NCBI GenBank assembly: GCA_021324395.1
Contig: JAJPJG010000019.1
Span: forward strand, 1-61,479
Direction of reading: 5' to 3'
DNA: 61,479 nt
Source: Spartobacteria bacterium
GTDB lineage: Bacteria > Verrucomicrobiota > Verrucomicrobiia > Chthoniobacterales > Chthoniobacteraceae
The translations under genes were made by a program, and so were the position numbers. Shown piece after piece: positions 37,302-45,950 of this stretch (position 1 is its first letter; the number at the start of each line of letters is the position of its first letter). The notes beneath the pieces were generated by a model that did not search any database, was not told the origin of the DNA, and saw only the letters and a list, made by a program, of their open reading frames with translations.

Positions 37302-37994
37302 ATGACCGGTGATGTGAAGCTACGTTTCGGAAAAGCGATTAAAGAACAGCGTTCCGCGCTGCAAATATCCCAGGAAGAGCTGGCGGATCGCGCAGGATTA
37401 CACCGCACTTACGTTTCGGATGTGGAACGCGGTGCGCGTAATCCATCGCTTGAAAGCATCGGCAAACTTGCGCACGCGCTCGATGTTTCCATCGCGATGC
37501 TCTTTACGCGAGCGTTCAGCAATGTCTCCGCCGCCAAGTCGCCTGTGGAAATTCTGCTGGTGGAAGACAACCGACGCGACGCCGAGCTGACTCAGCGCGC
37601 GTTTCGGAAAGCGCGTATCGCAAACCCGCTGCAAATTGTGAACGATGGGGAAGCCGCGCTCGATTTTGTGTTCGCCCGCGGCCGGTATTCGCAGCGACGG
37701 GGAAAGCCGATGCCGGGCGTGGTGCTGCTGGACTTGAATCTGCCGGGCATCAGCGGCATCGAAGTGCTGCAGCGCATCAAAGCGAATCCGCGCACACAGC
37801 ACATTCCCGTAATCGTGCTGACCGTTTCGCGTGCCGACGCGGACATCAGGGAATGCCGCCGCCTCGGGGCGGAGAGCTACCTTATCAAGCCGGTCGGTTT
37901 CCGGAATTTTAGCGACGTAACGCCGGAACTGCACCTGGAATGGGCGCTTGTGAAATCGTCGAACGGCAGCCGTGACAAGAACGGGGAAGCTTGA
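37302..37994 (+). CDS. XRE helix-turn-helix fused to a response-regulator receiver
   Basis: A 230-residue protein with an unusual order. An N-terminal Cro/CI-type helix-turn-helix (residues ~8-65, 'ISQEELADRAGLHRTYVSDV') precedes a receiver domain (~80-215) of the Rcp1 type ('[19 protein letters not shown]', 'VVLLDLNLPGISGIEVL' with the phospho-acceptor Asp, and 'SYLIKPVGF' with Lys). Most DNA-binding response regulators carry the receiver first. It overlaps the start of the multi-PAS kinase by four bases and so is probably its partner or a parallel output. Confidence 0.85.
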   Translation: MTGDVKLRFGKAIKEQRSALQISQEELADRAGLHRTYVSDVERGARNPSLESIGKLAHALDVSIAMLFTRAFSNVSAAKSPVEILLVEDNRRDAELTQRAFRKARIANPLQIVNDGEAALDFVFARGRYSQRRGKPMPGVVLLDLNLPGISGIEVLQRIKANPRTQHIPVIVLTVSRADADIRECRRLGAESYLIKPVGFRNFSDVTPELHLEWALVKSSNGSRDKNGEA

Positions 37995-40320
37995 AGAAAA
38001 AAACTCCTGATTTACCGGTCTCCCGGATGGCCGGTGATGCGCAGGAGCAGATCAACTCGGTCGGGGAGGCTGATGAGCTTTTTCGTCTCGTGGTGGAAGC
38101 TGCGCCGAATGCGATTGTCGTCGCGGACACGAGCGGCTGCATCATGCTCGTGAACACGGGCGCGGAAAAACTCTTCGGCTACAAGCGCGCGGAATTGATC
38201 GGTAATCGCGTGGAGATGCTCGTGCCCGAGCGTTTTCGCGGCGCGCACCCGGGTTACCGCGCGGGCTACGTCGGCCATCCCGAATCGCGCCCGATGGGCA
38301 AGGGCCGCGATCTTTTCGCGCTGCGCAAAGACGGCTCGGAAGTGCCGGTGGAGATCGGGCTCAACCCCATCCACACTCCAAAAGGGCCGCTCATTCTCAG
38401 CGCGATCATCGACATCACCGAGCGCAAACACTCCGATGATCATCTGCGGCAACTGCTGCGCGAGGTCAACGACCTGAAAGCCGCCCTCGACGAGCACGCG
38501 ATCGTCGCCATCACCGATCCGCAGGGAAAGATCATCTACGTTAACGACAAATTCTGCGCGATCTCCAAATACTCGCGCGAAGAGCTGCTCGGCCAGGACC
38601 ATCGCATCATCAACTCCGGCTATCATCCCAAGGAATTCATCCGCGATTTGTGGACGACCATCGGCAGTGGCAAGGTCTGGCGCGGCGAGATCAAGAACCG
38701 CGCCAAGGACGGCTCATTTTACTGGGTGGATACGACCATCGTCCCATTCCTGAGCGAGGACGGCAAACCGCGGCAGTATGTGGCCATCCGCGCGGACATC
38801 ACGGAACGCAAGCGGGCCGAGGAATCGCAGGCGCGACTGGCCGCCATCGTCAACACGACGCAGGACGCCATCGTCGGCAAGACGCTCGAGGGCATCATCA
38901 CCACCTGGAACCCGGGCGCGGCGAAATTGTTCGGTATTCCGCTGAGGAAGCCGTTGGCAAACCGGTTCACATGCTCATTCCGCCGGAGCGCGACGGCGAG
39001 GAGACGGACATTCTGGCGCGGGTCGCCCGTGGCGAAAGCATCGAGCGACTGCAAACCGTCCGCGTCCACAAAGACGGCACCCGCATACAGGTGGCCGAGA
39101 CCATTTCCGCGATCAAGGACCGCACGGGCAGGATCATTGGTGCGTCCAAAATCGCGCGCGACATCACGGACACAAAACAGGCGGAAGAACAGCTCAAGGC
39201 GTCCTTGAAGGAAATCAACGACCTGAAAGCCGCGCTGGACGAGCACGCGATCGTGGCCATCACCGATCCGCAGGGCAAAATCACCTACGTCAACGACAAG
39301 TTCTGCTCCATCTCGAAGTATTCGCGCGAGGAACTACTCGGGCAGGACCATCGCATCATCAATTCCAGCTATCATCCCAAGGAATTCATTCGCGGGCTCT
39401 GGGATACGATCGCGCAGGGGCACGTCTGGCACGGCGAAATCAAAAACCGGGCAAAGGACGGCACGTATTACTGGGTGGATACGACCATCGTCCCGTTTCT
39501 CAACGACGACGGAAAACCGCGCCAGTATGTGGCGATTCGCGCGGACATCACCGAGCGCAAACGCGGCGAGGAGGAAATCCGCGAGCTGAATACACAGCTC
39601 GAACAGCGCGTGATGCTGCGCACGGCCGAACTGGAAACCGCGAACAGGGAACTCGAGGCGTTCTCCTATTCCGTCTCGCACGATCTGCGTGCGCCGCTGC
39701 GCGCGATGGATGGTTTTTCACAAGCTGTGCTCGAGGATTGCGCGGAGCTTTTGCCGGAAGAAGGCCGCCACTATTTGCGAACGATCCGCGAGGGCGCGCA
39801 ACGAATGGGCGCGCTCATCGATGACTTGCTGACGTTTTCGCGCTTGAGCCGCACGCCCATAAACAAGCGGCAAATCGACACGGCTGCGCTCGTAAATCAC
39901 GTCCTGACCGAGCCGGGCTTTAAGCCCGATTCGCGAAACATCGATCTGCGCATCGGCGAGTTGCCGGCCTGCGTCGGCGATCCGGCATTGTTGAAGCAGG
40001 TGTGGATGAACCTGCTCTCGAACGCCTTTAAATACACACGCAAACGCGAGCCGGCGCTCGTCGAAATCGGCTGCCGGCGCGAGGACGGCGCGGACGTATT
40101 TTTCGTGGGGGACAACGGCACCGGCTTCGACATGCGTTACGCGAGCAAATTGTTTCGCGTCTTCCAGCGTCTCCACCGCGCGGAGGATTACGAGGGCACG
40201 GGCGTGGGCCTCGCGATCGTGCAGCGCATCGTTCACCGTCATGGCGGACGCGTCTGGGCTGACGCCACGATCAACCGCGGAGCCACCTTTTATTTCACCC
40301 TTTGGAAAACCATGTCATGA
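37991..40320 (+). CDS. Multi-PAS sensor histidine kinase, interrupted by a frameshift
   Basis: The gene is read in one frame from 37991 to about 38935 and in the next frame from there to 40320. The first frame alone would stop at 39208; the second frame is open from 38650 but makes no sense before ~38936. Restoring one base in TTCGGTATTCC (38931-38940) rejoins 'AAKLFG' to '[10 protein letters not shown]'. Four PAS/PAC units follow each other; the second and fourth are near-identical. A HisKA box ('[19 protein letters not shown]') and an HATPase domain ('[11 protein letters not shown]', '[13 protein letters not shown]') close it. No membrane segment, so cytoplasmic; similar to phytochrome-type kinases. 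The stop overlaps the next start (ATGA). Confidence 0.8.
38466..38827 (+). repeat. PAS-module direct repeat, copy 1
   Basis: About 360 bases encode a PAS/PAC module ('[20 protein letters not shown]' to 'RADITERKR') that recurs 749 bases downstream with only scattered differences. Confidence 0.8.
39215..39576 (+). repeat. PAS-module direct repeat, copy 2
   Basis: Second copy of the PAS/PAC module. The 749-base offset is one short of a multiple of three, consistent with a single-base loss between the copies. Confidence 0.8.
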
Positions 40321-40769
40321 ACGAAACGTTTGTTGTTGAAATCCTCCTCGTCGAAGACAACCCGCACGATCTCGAGCTCACGCAGCGCGCCTTGCGAAAA
40401 GCGAATGTGACCAACCACCTGCAAGTCGCGCGCGACGGCGCGGAGGCTCTCGATTTTCTCTTTTGCGAAGGCGCGCACGCGGAGAGGAAAATGGAAAACG
40501 CGCCCAAGGTCATCCTGCTCGACTTGAAACTGCCGAAAGTGGACGGGCTGGAAGTGCTCAAGCGCATCAAGGGCGATCCGCGCACACAGATGATCCCGGT
40601 CGTCGTCCTGACTTCATCGAAAGAACAAAACGACGTGATTGAAAGTTACCGGCTCGGCGTCAACAGCTACATCGTCAAACCGGTCAACTTCGAGAGCTTC
40701 GCCGCCGCCGTGCAGGAGATTGGGATGTATTGGCTGTTGCTGAATCAACCTCCACAACTAGAGGAATAA
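40317..40769 (+). CDS. Rcp1-like single-domain response regulator
   Basis: A 150-residue stand-alone receiver: '[20 protein letters not shown]' (acidic pocket), '[20 protein letters not shown]' (phospho-acceptor Asp) and '[12 protein letters not shown]' (Lys). It closely resembles Rcp1-type regulators that pair with phytochrome-like kinases and have no output domain. ATG at 40317 overlaps the kinase stop; an earlier in-frame ATG at 40302 lies inside the kinase. Partner of the upstream kinase by position. Confidence 0.9.
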   Translation: MNETFVVEILLVEDNPHDLELTQRALRKANVTNHLQVARDGAEALDFLFCEGAHAERKMENAPKVILLDLKLPKVDGLEVLKRIKGDPRTQMIPVVVLTSSKEQNDVIESYRLGVNSYIVKPVNFESFAAAVQEIGMYWLLLNQPPQLEE

Positions 40770-40772
40770 AAT

Positions 40773-42680
40773 ATGGAACGGCGGCTTCGTGTGTTGATCT
40801 GTGAGGATAATCCCAGCGATGCGGATATGGTCGTGCGCGAGCTGCGCCGCGCCGAGTTTGAGCCGGATTGGATCTGCGTGGAGACCGAGGAGGACTATCT
40901 CGAACAATTGAACGCCGATTTCGATATCATCTTGTGCGATTACAGCATGCTTCAGTTCGACGCGCCGCGCGCGCTCGAATTGTTGAAAGAGCGCAAGCTG
41001 AACATCCCCTTCATCATCATCTCCGGATCGATGGGTGAGGATGCGGCCGTCGCCTCGATGCGGCTGGGCGCCGCGGATTATCTGCTGAAAGACCGTTTGA
41101 CCCGGCTCGGACAGTCCGTCTCGCTTGCCATCGAAGCCAGCCGCATGCGCGAGCTGCGCAAACAAGCCGAGGAGCGCATTCGCGAGCAGGCTGAGATGCT
41201 CGACCGCGCACACGAGGCAATCATCGTGCGGGATATTCGTTCGCATATAATCACCTTCTGGAATCAGGGAGCGGAGCGCCTATACGGCTGGACTGCTGCC
41301 GAAGCGATCGGTCGGCATGCCGCGATGGTTTTCGCCGACCCCTCCCGGATCGACGGGATCACCGAAAAGCTTGTAGCCACCGGAGAATGGCGCGGTGAGC
41401 TGGAGCATGTCAGAAAGGACGGGAAAAAACTCATCGTCAGCAGTCATGTCACGCTCGTGCGTGACGCGCAGGGCGCTCCGAAGTCTGCGCTGGTGATCAT
41501 CATCGACATCACCGAACAGAAAAAGCTCGAAGCGCAATTCCTCCGCGCGCAGCGGCTCGAATGCATCGGCACGCTCGCAAGCGGCGTCGCGCACGACCTC
41601 AACAACATCCTCGCGCCAATCCTCATGTCCGCGCCGGTCCTGCGCGGCAATCTGCCGCACGGAATTCGCGACAACATTCTCGACACAATCGAAACCTGCG
41701 CACAGCGCGGCGCGGACATCGTCCGGCAGGTGCTGACTTTCGCACGTGGAACGGAAGGCGAACGATTGCTCGTGCAGCCCCTCCATTTGTTGAAAGAGAT
41801 CATGAAGATCGCGCAGGAGACTTTCCCGAAATCCATCACAATCCGTCCGCGCTACACAAACGACATCTGGACGGTCGAAGGCGATCCCACGCAGCTGCAC
41901 CAGGTGTTGCTGAACCTGTGCGTGAATGCGCGCGATGCCATGCCCGATGGAGGCGAACTGGTGCTTTCGGCGGAAAACGTCGTCGTGGACGAGAACTACG
42001 CGGCGATGATACCCGGCGCAAAAGCGGGGTCTCACGTGGTCATGAAAGTGAGCGACACGGGCACCGGAATTCCCCGCGAGATTATCGATCAGGTTTTCGA
42101 TCCGTTTTTTACGACCAAGGAACCCGGCAAAGGCACAGGGCTCGGACTTTCATCGGCGATTGGCATCGTGAGAAGCCACGATGGTTTCATGAATGTGTAT
42201 AGCGAAGTGTCGCGCGGCTCGACCTTCGAAGTGTTCCTGCCCGCAAACGTGGAGACACAGGCCGGCGTCGTGAGCGAGGAGGATGAACAATTGCCGCACG
42301 GTCAGGGAGAGGTGGTGCTGGTGGTCGATGACGAAAAAGGAATTCGCGATGTGACTCAGAGCATTTTGGAGATGTCCGGCTATCGTGTGCTCAGCGCTGT
42401 CGATGGCACGGACGCGCTCGCGATGTTTGCCGAGCATATCCACGAGATCGATTTGGTGCTTACCGATGTGATGATGCCCTTCATGGACGGCGTCACACTC
42501 ATTCGCGCCCTGCGAAAGATGAGACCGGGCATTTGCATCATTGCCTCTACCGGACGCAGCGACGACAAACGCGCTGCCGAACTCGCCGGGATGAGCGTTC
42601 AATTTTGCATGCTGAAGCCCTACAGCAAAAAGAAACTGCTTACCACCGTCCGCACCGCGCTGAATGCACGAGCGAAATAA
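40773..42680 (+). CDS. Hybrid sensor kinase: REC-PAS-HisKA-HATPase-REC
   Basis: A 635-residue soluble kinase. The N-terminal receiver ('VLICEDNPSDADMVVREL', 'IILCDYSMLQFDAP') is followed by a PAS domain (~140-255, 'TFWNQGAERLYGWTAAEAIG'). The phospho-accepting His is in 'GVAHDLNNILAPILM', and the ATPase domain has 'NARDAMPDGGELV' and 'GTGLGLSSAIGIV'. A C-terminal receiver contains 'LVLTDVMMPFMDG'. It starts three bases after the Rcp1-like gene, so the cluster forms a four-gene phosphorelay unit. The signal is not known. Confidence 0.92.
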   Translation: MERRLRVLICEDNPSDADMVVRELRRAEFEPDWICVETEEDYLEQLNADFDIILCDYSMLQFDAPRALELLKERKLNIPFIIISGSMGEDAAVASMRLGAADYLLKDRLTRLGQSVSLAIEASRMRELRKQAEERIREQAEMLDRAHEAIIVRDIRSHIITFWNQGAERLYGWTAAEAIGRHAAMVFADPSRIDGITEKLVATGEWRGELEHVRKDGKKLIVSSHVTLVRDAQGAPKSALVIIIDITEQKKLEAQFLRAQRLECIGTLASGVAHDLNNILAPILMSAPVLRGNLPHGIRDNILDTIETCAQRGADIVRQVLTFARGTEGERLLVQPLHLLKEIMKIAQETFPKSITIRPRYTNDIWTVEGDPTQLHQVLLNLCVNARDAMPDGGELVLSAENVVVDENYAAMIPGAKAGSHVVMKVSDTGTGIPREIIDQVFDPFFTTKEPGKGTGLGLSSAIGIVRSHDGFMNVYSEVSRGSTFEVFLPANVETQAGVVSEEDEQLPHGQGEVVLVVDDEKGIRDVTQSILEMSGYRVLSAVDGTDALAMFAEHIHEIDLVLTDVMMPFMDGVTLIRALRKMRPGICIIASTGRSDDKRAAELAGMSVQFCMLKPYSKKKLLTTVRTALNARAK

Positions 42681-42715
42681 GATTCGCCGTTACCATTAAG
42701 TGAGTCTTTTCTCCG

Positions 42716-44458
42716 TCACTGCGGGCTCGGCGATGCGCTGATAATCGGACGGTGGGGACGTTCGACCGGGGCGTTTTGCTGCGGCTGCGGCTGGGCTTGC
42801 GGTTGCTGCTGCTGTTGCTGGCGGAGAGCTTCCTGGCGCGCCTGCTGGGCGGCTTGACGGGCTTCCTCTTGTTGCTGCTTGCGTTGTTCCTGCGCAACGC
42901 GCTGGGCCTCGAGTTGTTGCTGGCGTTGCGCTTCGCGGGCTTGCTGCAATGCCTGACGCGCCTGCTCTTCCTGCTGACGTTTGGCTTGCGCGGCTTCTTG
43001 CAACGCGCGCTGTTGTTCCGCGATGACACGCGGGTCGGGTTGCTGCGGAGCGGCGGGCGCTTGCTGCGGTTGCGCTGGCGGGAGTTGCTGTTGTTGCGCG
43101 GGGCGGTGTTGCTGGAGTTGCTGTTCGCGCCGAGCCTGCGCTTCCTGCAAAGCTCGGCGCTGTTGCTCGGCAATCGCGCGGGCGTCGGGTTGGGCCGCTG
43201 CGGAGGGTGATGCGCCGGCTTGCGGTTGCGGAGGCGGCGACTGCTGATTTTGCTGCAACTGGCGCGCCTGCTCGCGGGCGGCGCGTTGGGCTTCGATCTG
43301 CTGCTGGCGTTGCGCGCGCTGGGCTTCCTGCAACGCCCGCTGTTGCTGCTGCGCGGTGTTTGGCGCAGGCGAGGCTTGCGGCTGCTGCGCTGTCGTGGCG
43401 CTCTGTGCCGGCGATGCCTGCGGACGCAGCGCTTTGCCGCGAACGGTCGTGTCGGCAGTGCGGCTGCTGACTTGCGCAGGCGTCGGTTGTTTGGTGCTGC
43501 GAGAAAATTTTGGTGCCGCGATTTGCACCGTCTGGCCTTTGACTTCCGCTTTATTGTCCCCGCCGCGTCTCGCGTTTTTGCGTTCCACTTTCAGTTTCGC
43601 AATCGGCTTTTTGCAGACGGCGTTTACGACGACGTAGTTTGGGCCATTCACGAAGATGACGTCGTTATTCTCAAAGATATTCGTGACGTTCACCGTGTCG
43701 CTGAAAACGGTCACGTTCTGCTCCGGCGGCATCGTCACATCGGCGAGGTCGTCATCGCCAAATTCGCTCCCGGGCACGAACACGTAATCGTCGGTCGCGA
43801 TGTCGAATTGCTCGTCGGCCCATTCGCGGATGCCGCCCGCGCCGTCGAAGCGCGCCCCGGGCGGAAGCGGCGCCCAGCCAATGTAGCGGTCGCTGTAGCG
43901 CCACGAAACCCACGCAGGCGCCCATTCGTCGCCGGGCACCCACACCCAGCCGAGCCGGCGCAGGCGCGCCCAACGTCCGTAGTGATACGTCGCCCAGCCC
44001 CACGGCTCGTCGGACATCCACGTCCAGCCGTAATCGGTGTAAGCCCAGTGGCCGACGGTGTATGGACGCCAGCGATTGTTTTGTAAAGCGACGCGTGGCT
44101 GCCAGACGTAGCCGTAGTTTTCGAGTTCGATCCATGCGCCGTAGGGCGCGAGTGCATCGTAAAAAACTTGATACGTTTCGACTTCGACGCGTGCGGGTTC
44201 GGCGGGAGCTTCGGGAGCGGCTGGAGCTTCGGCGGTTTGTGCGGCGACCGGCGCGGGTTGTTGCTGCGCGGCGAGGTCCTGTTCGCGCTGATCGAGCTGG
44301 CGCTCGCGGTCGGTGAGCTGTTGCTCGCGTTCCTTCGCTTTTTCCTCGGCCAGGCGCTGCTGGACGCGGCGCTCGACTTCCTGGTCGTCGACTTGCGGTG
44401 TTTTTTTGCACGCGGTCAGCATGACGGCGACGACGAGGAGGAGGCGGAGAGCTTTCAT
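42716..44458 (-). CDS. YXWQP-repeat (DUF6600-like) lipoprotein with long Gln/Ala/Arg-rich tail
   Basis: A 580-residue lipoprotein (lipobox 'VVAVMLTACKK'). Residues ~20-65 are a Glu/Arg/Gln coiled coil. Residues ~95-270 hold the aromatic repeats of the DUF6600/YXWQP family ('LAPYGAWIELENYGYVWQP', 'GHWAYTDYGWTWMSDEPWGW', 'GRWARLRRLGWVWVPGDEWA'). Residues ~330-570 are low-complexity Gln/Ala/Arg-rich helices ('RQQQIEAQRAAREQARQLQQ'). The role is unknown; surface or periplasmic structural protein is a guess. The tail's low complexity produces long shadow frames on the other strand. Confidence 0.8.
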   Translation of the reverse strand: MKALRLLLVVAVMLTACKKTPQVDDQEVERRVQQRLAEEKAKEREQQLTDRERQLDQREQDLAAQQQPAPVAAQTAEAPAAPEAPAEPARVEVETYQVFYDALAPYGAWIELENYGYVWQPRVALQNNRWRPYTVGHWAYTDYGWTWMSDEPWGWATYHYGRWARLRRLGWVWVPGDEWAPAWVSWRYSDRYIGWAPLPPGARFDGAGGIREWADEQFDIATDDYVFVPGSEFGDDDLADVTMPPEQNVTVFSDTVNVTNIFENNDVIFVNGPNYVVVNAVCKKPIAKLKVERKNARRGGDNKAEVKGQTVQIAAPKFSRSTKQPTPAQVSSRTADTTVRGKALRPQASPAQSATTAQQPQASPAPNTAQQQQRALQEAQRAQRQQQIEAQRAAREQARQLQQNQQSPPPQPQAGASPSAAAQPDARAIAEQQRRALQEAQARREQQLQQHRPAQQQQLPPAQPQQAPAAPQQPDPRVIAEQQRALQEAAQAKRQQEEQARQALQQAREAQRQQQLEAQRVAQEQRKQQQEEARQAAQQARQEALRQQQQQQPQAQPQPQQNAPVERPHRPIISASPSPQ

Positions 44459-44503
44459 TGCGATGTAGGACAGCGTAGCCGCGAAATTATTCGAGCATCG
44501 CGC

Positions 44504-45319
44504 TCAAATAATGAATCGCGTCTCACCGGCAATTTGCAACGCATAGCGGCCCTTCGCCAGCCGGATCCGCATCGCCGCGCCGAATGCCTCGCTGAGCAAT
44601 CGCGACGTGAGCATTTTCGTCTTCGTGCCGGCGGCGAGCGCGCGGCCGCTTTTTAAAAGCAGCACGTGCGAAAAAACCGGTGTGATCTCCTCGACGTGAT
44701 GCGTCACGAGCACGAGCGTCGGCGCATTCTTTTGTCCACCGAGCCGGTCGATAAAGCGCAGGAAGTTTTCGCGTGCGACCGGATCGAGCCCCGCGCACGG
44801 CTCGTCGAGAATCAACACGCGCGGTCCGGCCATCAGCGCGCGGCCGATCAGGATGCGCTGCCGTTCGCCCTGCGAAAGCACGCGCCACGGGCGCTCCGCG
44901 AGATGGGTGCATTCGATCTGCCGCAAAATTTTCGCAGCCTGTGCGCGATCGCTTTTCGTCGCGCGTCCCCACAAATCAATCATCGCGTATTTGCCGCTGA
45001 TGACGCTATCGAGCGCCGGTTCCTCATCGTGCATCAACTGCCGCACCGACGAACTGACGATGCCAATGCGTTTGCGCAGCTCGCGCCAGTCGCTTTCGCC
45101 GAAGCGTTCGCCGAGCACTTCGATTTCGCCGGCGGTCGACGATTTGTAAGCGGTTAATGCGCTGAGCAACGACGTTTTTCCCGAGCCATTCGCGCCGAGA
45201 ATCACCCAATGCTCGCCGCGCTCCACGCGCCACGTGATGTCGTCGAGGATCACTGTGCCGCCGCGCTCGATGCGCAGTTGCTTTACGTCCAAAACCGGAG
45301 CGGAATTTTTCTTTCGCAT
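44504..45319 (-). CDS. ABC transporter ATP-binding protein (YlmA-like)
   Basis: A 271-residue ABC ATPase with Walker A 'ILGANGSGKTSLLSAL', Q-loop region 'GIVSSSVRQLM', signature 'LSQGERQRILIGRAL' and Walker B 'VLILDEPCAGLDPV', then switch His in 'LVTHHVEEI'. The single domain without a permease nearby and the 'ERGEHWVILGANGSGK' start resemble the YlmA/ModF-like group. ATG at 45319 begins 'RKKNSAPVLDVKQL', the normal N terminus. Substrate unknown. Divergent from the nitroreductase gene. Confidence 0.88.
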   Translation of the reverse strand: MRKKNSAPVLDVKQLRIERGGTVILDDITWRVERGEHWVILGANGSGKTSLLSALTAYKSSTAGEIEVLGERFGESDWRELRKRIGIVSSSVRQLMHDEEPALDSVISGKYAMIDLWGRATKSDRAQAAKILRQIECTHLAERPWRVLSQGERQRILIGRALMAGPRVLILDEPCAGLDPVARENFLRFIDRLGGQKNAPTLVLVTHHVEEITPVFSHVLLLKSGRALAAGTKTKMLTSRLLSEAFGAAMRIRLAKGRYALQIAGETRFII

Positions 45320-45345
45320 CCTGCGCGGAAGCCTATTTTCGCCGT

Positions 45346-45948
45346 ATGGAGAAGCCAGCCGAAACACAACACCCGATCCACGAATTACTCGTCCGCCGCT
45401 GGAGTCCGCGCGCGTTTGCCGACCGCGCCATCGAGCCGGAAAAACTGCGCAGCCTGCTCGAAGCAGCGCGCTGGGCGCCCTCGTCGTTCAACGAGCAACC
45501 CTGGAGTTTCATCGTCGCCACAAAGGACGATTCCGCCGAATACGAGCGCCTGCTCGGCTGCCTCGTCGAGTTCAACCAGGGATGGGCGAAAGCCGCGCCG
45601 ATGCTGATGATTTCCGTCGCGAGTTTGAAATTTGCGCACAATAACAAGGACAACCGCCACGCGATGCACGATGTCGGTCTCGCGTCGGAAAATCTCGTCA
45701 TCCAGGCGACCGCTCTCGGGCTCTTCGCGCACGGCATGGCCGGCTTCGACGTGGAAAAAGCGCGCGAGACTTACGGCATTCCTGACACGCACCTTCCCGC
45801 CGCGGCATGGGCAATCGGCTACGCCGGCGACACCGATTCGCTCGACCCGCAACTGCGCGAACGCGAACTCGCCCCGCGCGAGCGCAAGCAAATCGCGGAA
45901 TTCGTTTTCAGCGGAAAATGGGGCAAGACGGCTGCCGTCGCACGCTGA
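45346..45948 (+). CDS. Nitroreductase-family FMN protein
   Basis: A 200-residue nitroreductase: 'LLVRRWSPRAFADRAIEPEK' (phosphate-binding Arg-x-Ser-x-Arg-like), 'EAARWAPSSFNEQPWSFIVA' (FMN contact) and 'AWAIGYAGDTD' near the C terminus. The family reduces nitro compounds, quinones or flavins with NAD(P)H. It ends two bases before the hscA stop on the other strand. The specific substrate is unknown. Confidence 0.9.
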   Translation: MEKPAETQHPIHELLVRRWSPRAFADRAIEPEKLRSLLEAARWAPSSFNEQPWSFIVATKDDSAEYERLLGCLVEFNQGWAKAAPMLMISVASLKFAHNNKDNRHAMHDVGLASENLVIQATALGLFAHGMAGFDVEKARETYGIPDTHLPAAAWAIGYAGDTDSLDPQLRERELAPRERKQIAEFVFSGKWGKTAAVAR

Positions 45949-45950
45949 TC

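Noticed and set aside
38925..38945. Programmed ribosomal frameshift in the kinase gene
   Set aside because: TTCGGTATTCC is not a slippery heptamer, and no stimulatory structure or internal Shine-Dalgarno is evident.
38650..40320. Second separate kinase gene starting at 38650
   Set aside because: Its first ~95 residues are the wrong frame of the preceding PAS domains; the two frames form one gene with a frameshift.
42752..44086. Leu/Arg-rich plus-strand ORFs opposite the YXWQP lipoprotein
   Set aside because: They arise from the Gln/Ala-rich low-complexity coding strand; hydrophobic runs are an artefact of reversed CAG/GCG codons.
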